This document shows, one piece after another, positions 15,897 to 24,189 of a stretch of DNA of 64,000 bases (its first letter is position 1; each line of letters starts with the position of its first letter). This stretch comes from Acaudatibacter sp050729515 (lineage in GTDB: Bacteria > Pseudomonadota > Alphaproteobacteria > Caulobacterales > Caulobacteraceae): contig JBOHLG010000004.1 of NCBI GenBank assembly GCA_050729515.1, positions 1 through 64,000 of the forward strand, read 5' to 3'. The translations under genes were made by a program, and so were the position numbers. The notes under the pieces were generated by a model that saw nothing but the letters and a program-made list of their open reading frames with translations, did no database searches and was not told the origin of the DNA.

Positions 15897-16864
15897 GACG
15901 ACGGCTTCAGCGCCCGCGACCACGCCGCCATGGAGTCGCGCGCGAAGTTCCGGCTCACTTCAGCCTCCGCCATGAAAGTGAAGCCGTGCGGTGCGCCCGG
16001 ATAGATGTGCAGCTCGGTCGCCACGCCCGCGCGCATCAGTCGCCGCGCATAATCGAGGTTCTCTTGCACGAAGAGATCCAGGGCACCGCAGGCGATGAAC
16101 GCTGGGGGCAGGCCGGAAAGATCGCTCACGCGGGCGGGCGCGGCGATGGCGGGAACGCCCGGAGCGCCTGGCTCGCCTCCGAGGAGCGAAGTCCAACCGA
16201 ACCGATTGGCCTCTCGGGTCCACACAAATTCACCGAGGAATGGCGAGGGATCGGCCTCGACCACCGTGCGGTCGTCGAGCATCGGAAAGACGAGATGCTG
16301 GAAGGCGATCGCCGGCGCGCCGCGGTCACGGGCCAGGAGCACGAGCGCGGCCGCCAGCCCGCCCCCGGCGCTCTCGCCGGTGACGGCGATCCGGCGACGA
16401 TCGACGCCAAGCCGCTCGGCTTCGGAACTGAGCCAGGCGAGAGCCGCGTAGCAATCCTCGACGGGTCCCGGGTGAGGCGTTTCGGGCGCGAGGCGATAAT
16501 CCACCGACGCCACCACCGCGCCGAAGGCCCGGGCGTAAGCCTCGTCGGTCTGCAGCGTCATCTCGGCCGAGCCCATGACGTAGCCGCCGCCGTGGATGTG
16601 GAGGATTCCGGGGCGAGGACCCTCGCTCCTTTGTATGGGAGTGGTCACCACCAGCCGAACCTCCGGAGCACCGTCCCGGCCAGGAGCTCGAGCCTCAAAG
16701 ACCTCCACGTCGGGCCCCGGCGGTGGGCGGGCTGGTGCCATGGAGGCCAGGAACTCGCGCATCCGCTCGATCGGAACGCTGTCGAAGGAAAATCCGGGGA
16801 CCTGTTCGATCAGGGGAGCGATCTCAGGATCGATGAGACGCCTCGAGCTCACGATGTCGTCCAC
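15893..16864 (-). CDS. Alpha/beta-hydrolase, HSL-family esterase
   Basis: About 323 residues. HIHGGGYVMGS (oxyanion hole, near 91-94), VTGESAGGGLA (nucleophile Ser near 165), ACGALDLFVQ (Asp) and YPGAPHGFTF (His) form the hormone-sensitive-lipase type triad. Such enzymes hydrolyse small esters, which matches the product of the neighbouring monooxygenase. The start is uncertain: GTG 16864 gives a normal N-terminus (LIDPEIAPLIEQVPGF follows soon after). The frame is open back into the TonB receptor gene. It follows the TonB receptor gene on the same strand, 88 bases after its stop. Confidence 0.88.
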   Translation of the reverse strand: MDDIVSSRRLIDPEIAPLIEQVPGFSFDSVPIERMREFLASMAPARPPPGPDVEVFEARAPGRDGAPEVRLVVTTPIQRSEGPRPGILHIHGGGYVMGSAEMTLQTDEAYARAFGAVVASVDYRLAPETPHPGPVEDCYAALAWLSSEAERLGVDRRRIAVTGESAGGGLAAALVLLARDRGAPAIAFQHLVFPMLDDRTVVEADPSPFLGEFVWTREANRFGWTSLLGGEPGAPGVPAIAAPARVSDLSGLPPAFIACGALDLFVQENLDYARRLMRAGVATELHIYPGAPHGFTFMAEAEVSRNFARDSMAAWSRALKPSS

Positions 16865-16952
16865 GAAGAACCGACGCGCGAAATCATCGCCTGGTCGCCT
16901 CCAAGATCGCAGCCTCGCGCCACGGACCTTGCGCTTTTGCGGCGCCGCCCGC

Positions 16953-19946
16953 CTAGAAGAACTTCTTCTCGATATCGGCGAAAAAGGCCCGGCCGGTCCA
17001 GTCATACTGGGTGGCGAGCGGGACGTTGCCGATGCGGTTTTGGAAGCCTTCGGCGCCGTAGAGGCCTGGCGTCTTGTCGAACAGGTTCGACACCCCGACC
17101 CTGACCGTATAGCCGTCCTTCCTGTAGCTGAGCGAGATGTCGCTCGTCGTGTAGAAGGGCTCGACGTGGTTGAAAGAGACCGCTTCGCCGCTCTGCAGGA
17201 AATTGGGATCGATCGAGGAGACGAACTTCAGGTCCGAAGTGTGGCCGATCATGTTCAGGAACCAGTTGAACGTCCACGGACCCTTGTCGAAGCGGAAGTT
17301 GATGTTGCCCACGAACGGCGGCTGCGTCACCTCACCCAGATAGTTGTTCACCACCCCGCCCAGCAGGATCGTCGACTGGTAGAAGGTCCACGAAAGGTGG
17401 GAATCGACGGTGAACTTGATGTCGTCGGGCAGGTTCACCCATTGCTCGAGATCGAAATCGAGGCCCTGCTCCCGCTGATCGGCGACGTTGACGTAGTTGT
17501 CCATGATCAGCGTGATGCCCTGGAAGTTCGGCGTGCCCGGGACCAGGTTTCGGGTGAAGAGCTTGCAAAACGGATCGTTGGGGAAGTCGGTTGAATTATA
17601 GCAGGCGAAGACGATGTTCCCCGCACCGAACTGCTGGATCTGGTTCTGGATGTCGAAGGTGAAGTAGTCGACCTGGGCGTTCAGGTGCAGGTCGAACCAT
17701 TTGGGCGTTAGAACAAATCCCACCGTGCGCGACATCGAGGTCTCGGCCTTCAGATTGCCTGCGCCGCCGCCGGTGAGAATGGTCGCGCTCGAGGAATTGG
17801 CCCCCGTGTAATTCGGCGGCAGGCCTTGAGCGGCGCAGTTCTTCTGGACGTTGGCCGAGACGCCGCTGATCCCGTAATTGATACAGGGATCGATGGCCAC
17901 CTGGGAGAGGAAGCTCGTCTGGTCGGCGAGGTAGAGTTCGTACAGGGCCGGCGCCCTGAAGCCGGTGTTTTGGGTCGCTCGCAGGGCCAGAAAGTCGGTA
18001 ATCTGCCAGTCGAGCCCGATCTTGTAGGTCAGGCTCGAGCCGTAGCTCTTGTAGTGTGAAAAGCGGCCGGAGACGTCGAAGGCGAGGCTCTTGACGAAGG
18101 GCTCGTTCTTGAGGAGCGGCAGGTCGAGTTCGCCGAACGCTTCCTCGATGGTGTCGGAACCGTGGGTCCGGCCGGTGGTCGAGTAGTTGTAGTAGTTGCT
18201 GATCTGGGCGTTGGTCCCCGGATTGTCGTCGATCTCCTCGCGGCGGAGCTGGAATCCGAGGGCGAGGGCCGCCTCGCCGCCGGGAAGGCGAAGGAGGTTG
18301 CCGTTCGCGCTGCCTTCCACATAGTAGTGGTTGTAGATCGTCCAGCCGGTCTCCTTGCCGAAGAGGAAGGCCTGTTCAGCCGGAGTGAACTGGCCGTTCT
18401 GCACGGCCTGGAAGAAGTTCACCGGCACGCAGGCCACGTTCGGTTCGAGCTGGGCCATCGTGTAGCCGCCGTCGATGTTGGCGGTGGGATCGCAGCCGGC
18501 GGCGTTGGACGAGCCTGCGGTGGCGTTCACCCTGTCTTGGTAGGCGAAGGGCTGGGTGTAATAGCCGTGGGACTGGCTGAATTCGCCGTTGAAGTAATAG
18601 TTCCAGTCCGTGAAGTTCTTCCAGCTTCCGATATCCCCTTTGACGCCGGCGAGGATGCGCCCGTAATCGACCTGCTGGCTATCGTTATAGATGAGCGGAA
18701 TGATCGGCAGGGGAAATCCAAAGCCCGGATTGAAGACGTTGCCGGGATTCACCGGGGTGAAGAATTGGTCCACCTGGTACTGGCTCGAGTCTCGGCGCGT
18801 CAGCATCAGGCTGCCATACAAATGAGCGTGCGGCGAGAGGTCATACTGGCCGAAGACGTTGAACATGTACCGCTCGTCCGGAGAAATGGCGGTCGTGTTC
18901 AGGAATACCGGCGTGTTGTAGGGAATGAGAGCGTAAGAGTTGATCGTGGCTGCCGGATTGCCGGGGAAGACGAGGCCCACCGCCTGCCAGGCCGGAATGT
19001 CCAGGCCCTGCGCGCCGCCGCCCGCCACCGCTGAAGGGAAGGGCCGGTACACCACGCCGTCGGCGAGGTCCTCCACGGCGTTGGTGAAGGTGTTCTCGCA
19101 CTCGTACTGGCCTGTCGCGGGATCGATCGGATCGGCCGGCGCTCCGCTCGCGGTGGCCAGGAACTGAGAGCAAGAGAGATAGGGTCGTTCACCGAGACGG
19201 AGCGCCTCCTGCTTGTACCAGCTCGCCCCGACGGTGACGTAGCCCCGGTCCCAGGTCTTCCCAGCCAAAAGGTCGACCTGGTAGACATTGCCGCCTGCGC
19301 CCTGCGCCTGGGAGGCGTAGGCGCGCATGTCCACGCCATTGAAGTTCTTCTTGGTGATGATGTTCACCACTCCACCGATGGCGTCTGAACCATAGATCGA
19401 AGAGGCGCCGTCCCTGAGGATCTGAACGTTCTGGATCTCGGCCAAGGGAAAGGCCAGGGTGTTGAGGTCGACAGGGCCGACCGTCCCGCCGACTCCGGCC
19501 GGACCCAGGCGCTGACCGTCGATGAGGAAAAGGGTGCGCTGGGCGCCGAGGCCCCGCAGGGAAAGGGTGTTCACGCCGGGTCCGCCGCCGACCACGAAAC
19601 CGGTGAGGGTATTATTGATCTCGAGGGTGTTCTCAGCCTCCGGAGTCTGCTGGAGGATCTGGGCGATGTCGGTCGCTCCGCGAAGTTCGGCTTGCTCAGG
19701 GGTGATCACCGTGATCGGCGAGGGCGAGGTGTATTCGGTGGTTCGGATGCGCGTGCCGGTGACGACCAGCTCCTGCACCGAGGTCGCCCCGGTCTGAGCC
19801 GGGACGCTCAGGGCCTGGCACTTACCCGCCGCCTTATCGGCCGGCGTGCACGGGGGAGAGGTCTGGGCCAAGGCGGCGGGCGCCGCGAGGACGCCGAGCG
19901 CCAGTCCGGCGGAGGCGAAAAGCGACTTGATTTCGCTGGATTTCAT
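16953..19946 (-). CDS. TonB-dependent outer-membrane receptor
   Basis: About 997 residues. MKSSEIKSLFASAGLALGVL... is the signal peptide, cleaved after AALAQ. Then comes a TonB-box-like QELVVTGTRI, a plug domain (SPSPITVITPEQAELRGATD, LSLRGLGAQRTLFLIDGQRL, ILRDGASSIYGSDAIGGVVN), a 22-strand-type barrel, and a C-terminal strand ending in Phe, as outer-membrane proteins do. The CirA-like plug is common in sphingomonads and Caulobacter. Ligand unknown; the upstream BtuF-like gene makes a corrinoid or siderophore plausible, while the esterase immediately downstream leaves an organic substrate open. Confidence 0.93.
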   Translation of the reverse strand: MKSSEIKSLFASAGLALGVLAAPAALAQTSPPCTPADKAAGKCQALSVPAQTGATSVQELVVTGTRIRTTEYTSPSPITVITPEQAELRGATDIAQILQQTPEAENTLEINNTLTGFVVGGGPGVNTLSLRGLGAQRTLFLIDGQRLGPAGVGGTVGPVDLNTLAFPLAEIQNVQILRDGASSIYGSDAIGGVVNIITKKNFNGVDMRAYASQAQGAGGNVYQVDLLAGKTWDRGYVTVGASWYKQEALRLGERPYLSCSQFLATASGAPADPIDPATGQYECENTFTNAVEDLADGVVYRPFPSAVAGGGAQGLDIPAWQAVGLVFPGNPAATINSYALIPYNTPVFLNTTAISPDERYMFNVFGQYDLSPHAHLYGSLMLTRRDSSQYQVDQFFTPVNPGNVFNPGFGFPLPIIPLIYNDSQQVDYGRILAGVKGDIGSWKNFTDWNYYFNGEFSQSHGYYTQPFAYQDRVNATAGSSNAAGCDPTANIDGGYTMAQLEPNVACVPVNFFQAVQNGQFTPAEQAFLFGKETGWTIYNHYYVEGSANGNLLRLPGGEAALALGFQLRREEIDDNPGTNAQISNYYNYSTTGRTHGSDTIEEAFGELDLPLLKNEPFVKSLAFDVSGRFSHYKSYGSSLTYKIGLDWQITDFLALRATQNTGFRAPALYELYLADQTSFLSQVAIDPCINYGISGVSANVQKNCAAQGLPPNYTGANSSSATILTGGGAGNLKAETSMSRTVGFVLTPKWFDLHLNAQVDYFTFDIQNQIQQFGAGNIVFACYNSTDFPNDPFCKLFTRNLVPGTPNFQGITLIMDNYVNVADQREQGLDFDLEQWVNLPDDIKFTVDSHLSWTFYQSTILLGGVVNNYLGEVTQPPFVGNINFRFDKGPWTFNWFLNMIGHTSDLKFVSSIDPNFLQSGEAVSFNHVEPFYTTSDISLSYRKDGYTVRVGVSNLFDKTPGLYGAEGFQNRIGNVPLATQYDWTGRAFFADIEKKFF

Positions 19947-20224
19947 CCACCTATCCCCAAAGATTTGCGCCGGGATGACCATTTGATCCCGTCCACAAGC
20001 TTCGCGCTGTTGGTTGGATGGAATCGCGCCACCCGTTATCCCCACGAGCCACCTGCGAAGATGGGCGCGCCGATCCCGGCCCTCCCCCTGGAGATCCCGA
20101 GACCCCTCTTCGTTTCCAAGGCGTTGCATGAAGGCGAAGATGCGGCAAGTCCATGGCGGCGAATTGCCCGCGAGCGTGGCGCAAAGGGCACAAACAGCCA
20201 TTTCGCCCGCGTCCGGCGGACGAA
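19947..20224. other. Leader/intergenic region between btuF-like gene and TonB receptor
   Basis: There are 278 bases between two genes on the minus strand, long for this compact region, so a separate receptor promoter or regulated leader is likely. I looked for a cobalamin riboswitch and did not find the conserved B12-box or core elements. No strong inverted repeat or uridine-tailed terminator was seen. Confidence 0.35.
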
Positions 20225-21034
20225 TTATCGGCGACGAGCTTGGTTTGCGATCTTGGCAGTCCCGTCAGCCGCAAACCACGCGGGACAGGCGAGGATCGAT
20301 CCGGGCAGGGAGACGATCGTGCGTCTCGCCGCCATCCGGGCGATGAGCGGATTTCGCATTTCGCTCCAGTGTTCCAGTCCGTTCACCGTCTCATCGAAGA
20401 ACCCCTCGACGAAGGCGGCCGGCGGGGAACGGACCAGCGTCTCCAGCGGAACAAAGCCGTAGCCGACCCGGCCCGAGGCAAGGTTGGAAAGGCCGGCCGA
20501 GCGCATCATCGCATCGATCAGGGTGTTGCGTCCGGCGGTGAATCCAGTCGAGGTCAAGTAGAGCGCGCCTTCTCCCCGCCAGGCGCCGCGGCTTTGTGCG
20601 AGTTCGCCGTCCATCCGCGCGATCAGGGCCTCTCCTCTGGCCGATTGACCGAGCGCGGCGGCGACCTTCCGGATGTCGAGGGCGACCCCGGAAAAGTCGT
20701 GCGCGTCGGCGATGGTGACGGTCCTCACCCCCCATCGGGCGAGCGTGGTGGAAAGGCGCGGATCGCCGCCCCAATATCGAACCACGACCGAGGGTCGGGC
20801 CGCCAGGATCGACTCGAGATCGGCCCGGCGCCTGGGAAGGCCGGCCGCCTTCGCCCTCAGGAAGGAATCGGCGTTCGTCGCCCGCTCGGAAAGTCCGACG
20901 ATCTCGGCTCTTGGCGAAAGCGCCAGGACGTACTGGTCGGCGCACTGGTCCAGCGAGAAGACTTTCACCCCGGCCGATGCGCCAGGCGCGGCGGCGAGCG
21001 CCACGACCAGAAGAGCGAGCGCTTGCGCTCTCAA
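20225..21034 (-). CDS. Periplasmic substrate-binding protein, BtuF-like
   Basis: A 269-residue type III binding protein. It has a short signal peptide (LALLVVALAAAPGASAG), then VKVFSLDQCADQYVLALSPR, PSVVVRYWGGDPRLSTTLAR and a central helix, typical of the BtuF/FecB fold that hands corrinoids or ferric siderophores to BtuCD-type importers. TTG start overlapping the TetR stop (TTGA). It belongs functionally with the permease and ATPase at 11.4-13.2 kb, now separated by the receptor and the BVMO cassette. Confidence 0.85.
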   Translation of the reverse strand: MRAQALALLVVALAAAPGASAGVKVFSLDQCADQYVLALSPRAEIVGLSERATNADSFLRAKAAGLPRRRADLESILAARPSVVVRYWGGDPRLSTTLARWGVRTVTIADAHDFSGVALDIRKVAAALGQSARGEALIARMDGELAQSRGAWRGEGALYLTSTGFTAGRNTLIDAMMRSAGLSNLASGRVGYGFVPLETLVRSPPAAFVEGFFDETVNGLEHWSEMRNPLIARMAARRTIVSLPGSILACPAWFAADGTAKIANQARRR

Positions 21035-21666
21035 TCGGCGACGAGACCGAAAAAGAGTCCTTCCATCAAGGTCTTCAAAAGGGCCTCGGTCTCACGCCAG
21101 GGATAGGCCGGCTTGGTGATCATCAGGGCGGCCATGCCATGGCAGGCGACCCAGAGCGCCTGGGCGGCCGCGCCGGGATCGGCCGCGCGCAGACGACCCG
21201 AAGCCGCGATCTCCTTGACGACGCCAAAGAAGCGCTCCGAGCACCGCGCTCCGATGTCGGTGGCAGCGCCCCTCGCCGCGCTCGCCCCGGGCGGGGCATT
21301 GGAGCAGAAGACCAGGCGATAGGCGTTCGGATTGCGAAGAGCGAAGCGGATATATTCCTCGAGCATCAGGCGCACGCGCGCCACCGCATCGATGGGCCGC
21401 GATGAGATCTCCGAGTTGATTGACAGGAGCTCGGCCATGAGCTGCTCGGCGATCTCGCCCAGGATCTCGTCCTTGTCCTTGAAATGCATGTAGAGGCAGG
21501 TGGAGGAGACCCCGACTTCATCGGCGATCTTGCGGATGGTGGCGCCCTCATATCCCTCGGCGACGAAGATTCGCTCGGCCGCGGCCAGGATCTCGGCCCG
21601 CCGGACATGGCCCTCCCCCCTGGCCTTGCGCGCCGACCTCGCCAGCTTGTCGTATGTCTCGCTCAC
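21031..21666 (-). CDS. TetR-family transcriptional regulator
   Basis: A 211-residue regulator with an N-terminal helix-turn-helix: AAERIFVAEGYEGATIRKIA, then VGVSSTCLYMHFKDKDEILG. The C-terminal ligand domain carries the TetR_C pattern (ARVRLMLEEYIRFALRNPNA). It is translationally coupled to the BtuF-like gene, so it probably controls the uptake genes. It is also the only TetR near the palindromes at 14.2 kb. I did not find the CATAAC motif in its own promoter, so the link is weak. GTG start at 21666. Confidence 0.9.
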   Translation of the reverse strand: MSETYDKLARSARKARGEGHVRRAEILAAAERIFVAEGYEGATIRKIADEVGVSSTCLYMHFKDKDEILGEIAEQLMAELLSINSEISSRPIDAVARVRLMLEEYIRFALRNPNAYRLVFCSNAPPGASAARGAATDIGARCSERFFGVVKEIAASGRLRAADPGAAAQALWVACHGMAALMITKPAYPWRETEALLKTLMEGLFFGLVAD

Positions 21667-21815
21667 GGCGGTCCCGCGCTCCTACGCACCCGAAAGGGAA
21701 GCTTTTATAGACGAAATTCGCCGAGGGGGGGAAAGGGCGGCGAGGTCATGGCCCCGAGGCCGACTTTGGGCTGGGCCTGGACGCCGCCGCTATGGCGGCG
21801 CTTTAACCCTCGGCG
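21667..21815. promoter_or_regulatory. Divergent promoter region, tetR / methyltransferase
   Basis: About 150 bases between divergent starts. An AT-rich patch (GCTTTTATAGACG, about 21701-21713, as read on the plus strand) is the only promoter-like element. The rest is GC-rich. No palindrome similar to the BVMO operators was seen. Confidence 0.3.
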
Positions 21816-22721
21816 ATGGCTCTCGATCGGCCCTTGATCGCCCCCTCCCCTTCCCTCCTCGCCGCGCGCGGCTGGAGGGATTACGCCCTGCTCGACAGCG
21901 GAGGCGGACGCAAGCTCGAGCGATGCGGGCCCTTCCGCCTCGTGCGACCCGAGGCTCAGTGCCTGTGGCGACCTTCCCTTCCCGAAGGCGCCTGGGCCGG
22001 CGCCGACGCCATCTTCGAGGCGAGCAGCGAGGAGGAGGCGGGCCGCTGGGCGCCGGATGGTCTCGAGGGCGAGACCTGGCCGATGGCGTTCGAGGACCTT
22101 CCTTTCCGGGGGCGCTTCACCGCCTTCCGGCACGTCGGATTCTTTCCCGAGCAGCAGCCGAACTGGAGCTGGCTGAAGACGAGGCTCCAAGAGGCGCCGC
22201 CGGCTTTCCGCCTGCTCAACCTCTTCGCCTATACGGGCGTGGCGAGCCTCCTCGCCGCGTCGTGCGGAGCCCAGACGACTCATCTGGACGCTTCCAAGAG
22301 AGCCATCGGCTGGGCGAGGGACAACGCCGAGGCCGCGGGCCTATCGAGCGCGTCGGTCCGCTGGATCTGCGATGATGCGGCGAAGTTCGTCGCGCGCGAG
22401 CGCCGGCGCGGCGCCGCCTACGATGGCATCATCCTTGATCCGCCCAAATACGGGAGAGGACCAAAGGGCGAGGTCTGGCGGCTCCTGGAGGGTTTGCCGG
22501 CGCTCCTCGGCGACTGCGCTTCGCTTCTCTCGAAGGAGGCGCATTTCCTCCTCCTCAACGCCTATGACGAGCGGCTGAGCGGCCCTGCCCTCGCCTCTTT
22601 GATGGCCGAGGCGCTCGAGGGCCGCGGCGGAGCGATCGAATGGGGCGAACTCGCCCTCTTCGAAGAAGGTGGCGCACGGGCGATTGGCCTTTCCTTCTTC
22701 GCCCGCTGGGAGGGGCCATGA
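21816..22721 (+). CDS. Class I SAM-dependent methyltransferase, RlmI-like
   Basis: A 301-residue protein with the SAM-binding segment LLNLFAYTGVASLLAASCGA, HLDASKRAIGWARDNAEAAG and the motif YDGIILDPPKYGRGPKGEVW. The DPPK/R motif is typical of RlmI/RlmK-type 23S rRNA cytosine-C5 methyltransferases and relatives. The PUA domain found in RlmI is not evident, so the target RNA is undetermined. Its stop overlaps the next methyltransferase start by four bases (ATGA), pairing two probable RNA-modifying enzymes in one operon. Confidence 0.85.
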   Translation: MALDRPLIAPSPSLLAARGWRDYALLDSGGGRKLERCGPFRLVRPEAQCLWRPSLPEGAWAGADAIFEASSEEEAGRWAPDGLEGETWPMAFEDLPFRGRFTAFRHVGFFPEQQPNWSWLKTRLQEAPPAFRLLNLFAYTGVASLLAASCGAQTTHLDASKRAIGWARDNAEAAGLSSASVRWICDDAAKFVARERRRGAAYDGIILDPPKYGRGPKGEVWRLLEGLPALLGDCASLLSKEAHFLLLNAYDERLSGPALASLMAEALEGRGGAIEWGELALFEEGGARAIGLSFFARWEGP

Positions 22722-23500
22722 GCGCGCGGCGCGTGACCTCACTTTCCAATCCGGCCGTCAAGCTCGCTCGCTCGCTCCACCTTCGCAAGGCGCGCGAGGA
22801 GAGCGGACTCTTCCTCGCCGAGGGGCTGAGGCTGATTGGCGAGGGGCTCGCCGCCGGGAGGGCGCCGCGGCTCCTCATCAGGGGGCCTCAATCCGGGAAC
22901 CATCCCATCCTCGCCGCGGCCGAGGCGAGGGCGGCCGAAACCCTCGAGACGAGCGAAGCGGCCCTTGCCAAGATTTCCAAGAAAGACAATCCGCAGGCCG
23001 CGCTCGGCGTCTTCGAGCAGTCCTTCGTCCCCCTCGCTTCGCTCGATCCCGGGTCCGCCGACTGCTGGCTCGCCCTCCAAGGGGTGCGCGATCCGGGGAA
23101 TCTCGGAACCATCATCCGCACCCTCGACGCGGCGGGGCTTTCCGCCGTGATCCTCATCGGCGAGACTTGCGATCCCTTCTCGGTGGAGGCGGTGCGCGCC
23201 ACCATGGGTTCGATCTTCGCCGTCCAGATCGCGCGCACGGGCCTTGCGGAGTTCCTTTCATGGAGGGCCGCCTGGACGGGATCGGTGGTCGGCGCGAGCC
23301 TCGCCGGAACGACGGCCTTGGACCCCTTTGGGCTCGCCCGGCCCATCCTCCTCGTCATGGGGAGCGAACGCGCCGGCCTCTCGGCGGAACTCGCCGGCGC
23401 CTGCGAGCAGCTCGTCAAGATCCCCATGCGCGGGCGGGCCGACAGCCTCAATCTCGCCGTGGCGAGCGGAATCCTCCTCTATCGGTTCACGGGCGCCTAG
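22718..23500 (+). CDS. TrmH/SpoU-family RNA 2'-O-methyltransferase
   Basis: A 260-residue protein with an N-terminal substrate-binding domain (VTSLSNPAVKLARSLHLRKA, RLFLAEG-type motif ESGLFLAEGLRLIGEG). The SPOUT domain follows: motif 1 LQGVRDPGNLGTIIRTLDAA, motif 2 ILLVMGSERAGLS and motif 3 RADSLNLAVASGILLY. It methylates ribose 2'-OH in rRNA or tRNA; RlmB-like or TrmH-like specificity cannot be told apart here. ATG 22718 is preceded by GAGGGG. Confidence 0.9.
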   Translation: MSARRVTSLSNPAVKLARSLHLRKAREESGLFLAEGLRLIGEGLAAGRAPRLLIRGPQSGNHPILAAAEARAAETLETSEAALAKISKKDNPQAALGVFEQSFVPLASLDPGSADCWLALQGVRDPGNLGTIIRTLDAAGLSAVILIGETCDPFSVEAVRATMGSIFAVQIARTGLAEFLSWRAAWTGSVVGASLAGTTALDPFGLARPILLVMGSERAGLSAELAGACEQLVKIPMRGRADSLNLAVASGILLYRFTGA

Positions 23501-23509
23501 ACTGAGGCC

Positions 23510-24184
23510 ATGAAGCTTCTCCTGGTCGAGGACGACGCCGCCACCGCTTCCTGGCTGAAGCGGGCCCTCAGCGAAGCGGGGAACGCCGTCGATCTCGCCA
23601 GGGTGGGGCGCGATGGCCTCCTGCTCGCCGCCGGCGAGACCTACGACGTGATCATCCTTGATCGCATGCTTCCGGAGATCGACGGACTTTCCATCCTCCG
23701 CACCATCCGGGCCGCCAAGGTGAAGACCCCCGTCCTGCTCCTTACCGCCGTGGGCGGCATCGATGATCGGGTCGAGGGCCTCGAGGCGGGGGCCGACGAC
23801 TATCTCGTCAAGCCATTCGCGATGGCCGAGCTCCTGGCGCGGGTGAATGCCTTGGCCCGTCGCCCGCCGCCGCAGGAGACCACGACCCGGCTGACCCTCG
23901 CCGATCTCGAGGTCGACCTCCTCGCCCGCTCGGTCGTCCGGGCGGGGACGCGGGTCGAGCTCCAGCCCCGCGAGTTCCAGCTCCTCGAATATCTGCTGCG
24001 CAACGCCGGCCGCGTGGTGACCAGGACCATGCTGCTCGAGGGCGTGTGGGACTTCCACTTCGATCCGCGAACGAACATCGTCGAGACCCACATCAGCCGG
24101 CTGCGCGGCAAGCTCAATCGCGGCGGAGCGAGGGATTTGATCCACACGGTCCGTGGGGCCGGCTATCGGATGGCGGAGGCTTGA
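23510..24184 (+). CDS. OmpR-family response regulator
   Basis: A 224-residue two-domain regulator. The receiver has LLLVEDDA, phosphoacceptor D51 in VIILDRMLPEIDG, LLLTAVG and DDYLVKPFA (Lys). The winged-helix output domain has VELQPREFQLLEYLLRNAGR and NIVETHISRLRGKLNR. It forms a pair with the kinase five bases downstream, and the efflux genes follow directly, so it probably activates the pump in response to its substrate or to envelope stress. Confidence 0.95.
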   Translation: MKLLLVEDDAATASWLKRALSEAGNAVDLARVGRDGLLLAAGETYDVIILDRMLPEIDGLSILRTIRAAKVKTPVLLLTAVGGIDDRVEGLEAGADDYLVKPFAMAELLARVNALARRPPPQETTTRLTLADLEVDLLARSVVRAGTRVELQPREFQLLEYLLRNAGRVVTRTMLLEGVWDFHFDPRTNIVETHISRLRGKLNRGGARDLIHTVRGAGYRMAEA

Positions 24185-24189
24185 AGGGC

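Noticed and set aside
19947..20224. Cobalamin riboswitch upstream of the TonB receptor
   Set aside because: The length and context invite it, but the B12-box and conserved core bases are not present on the minus strand.
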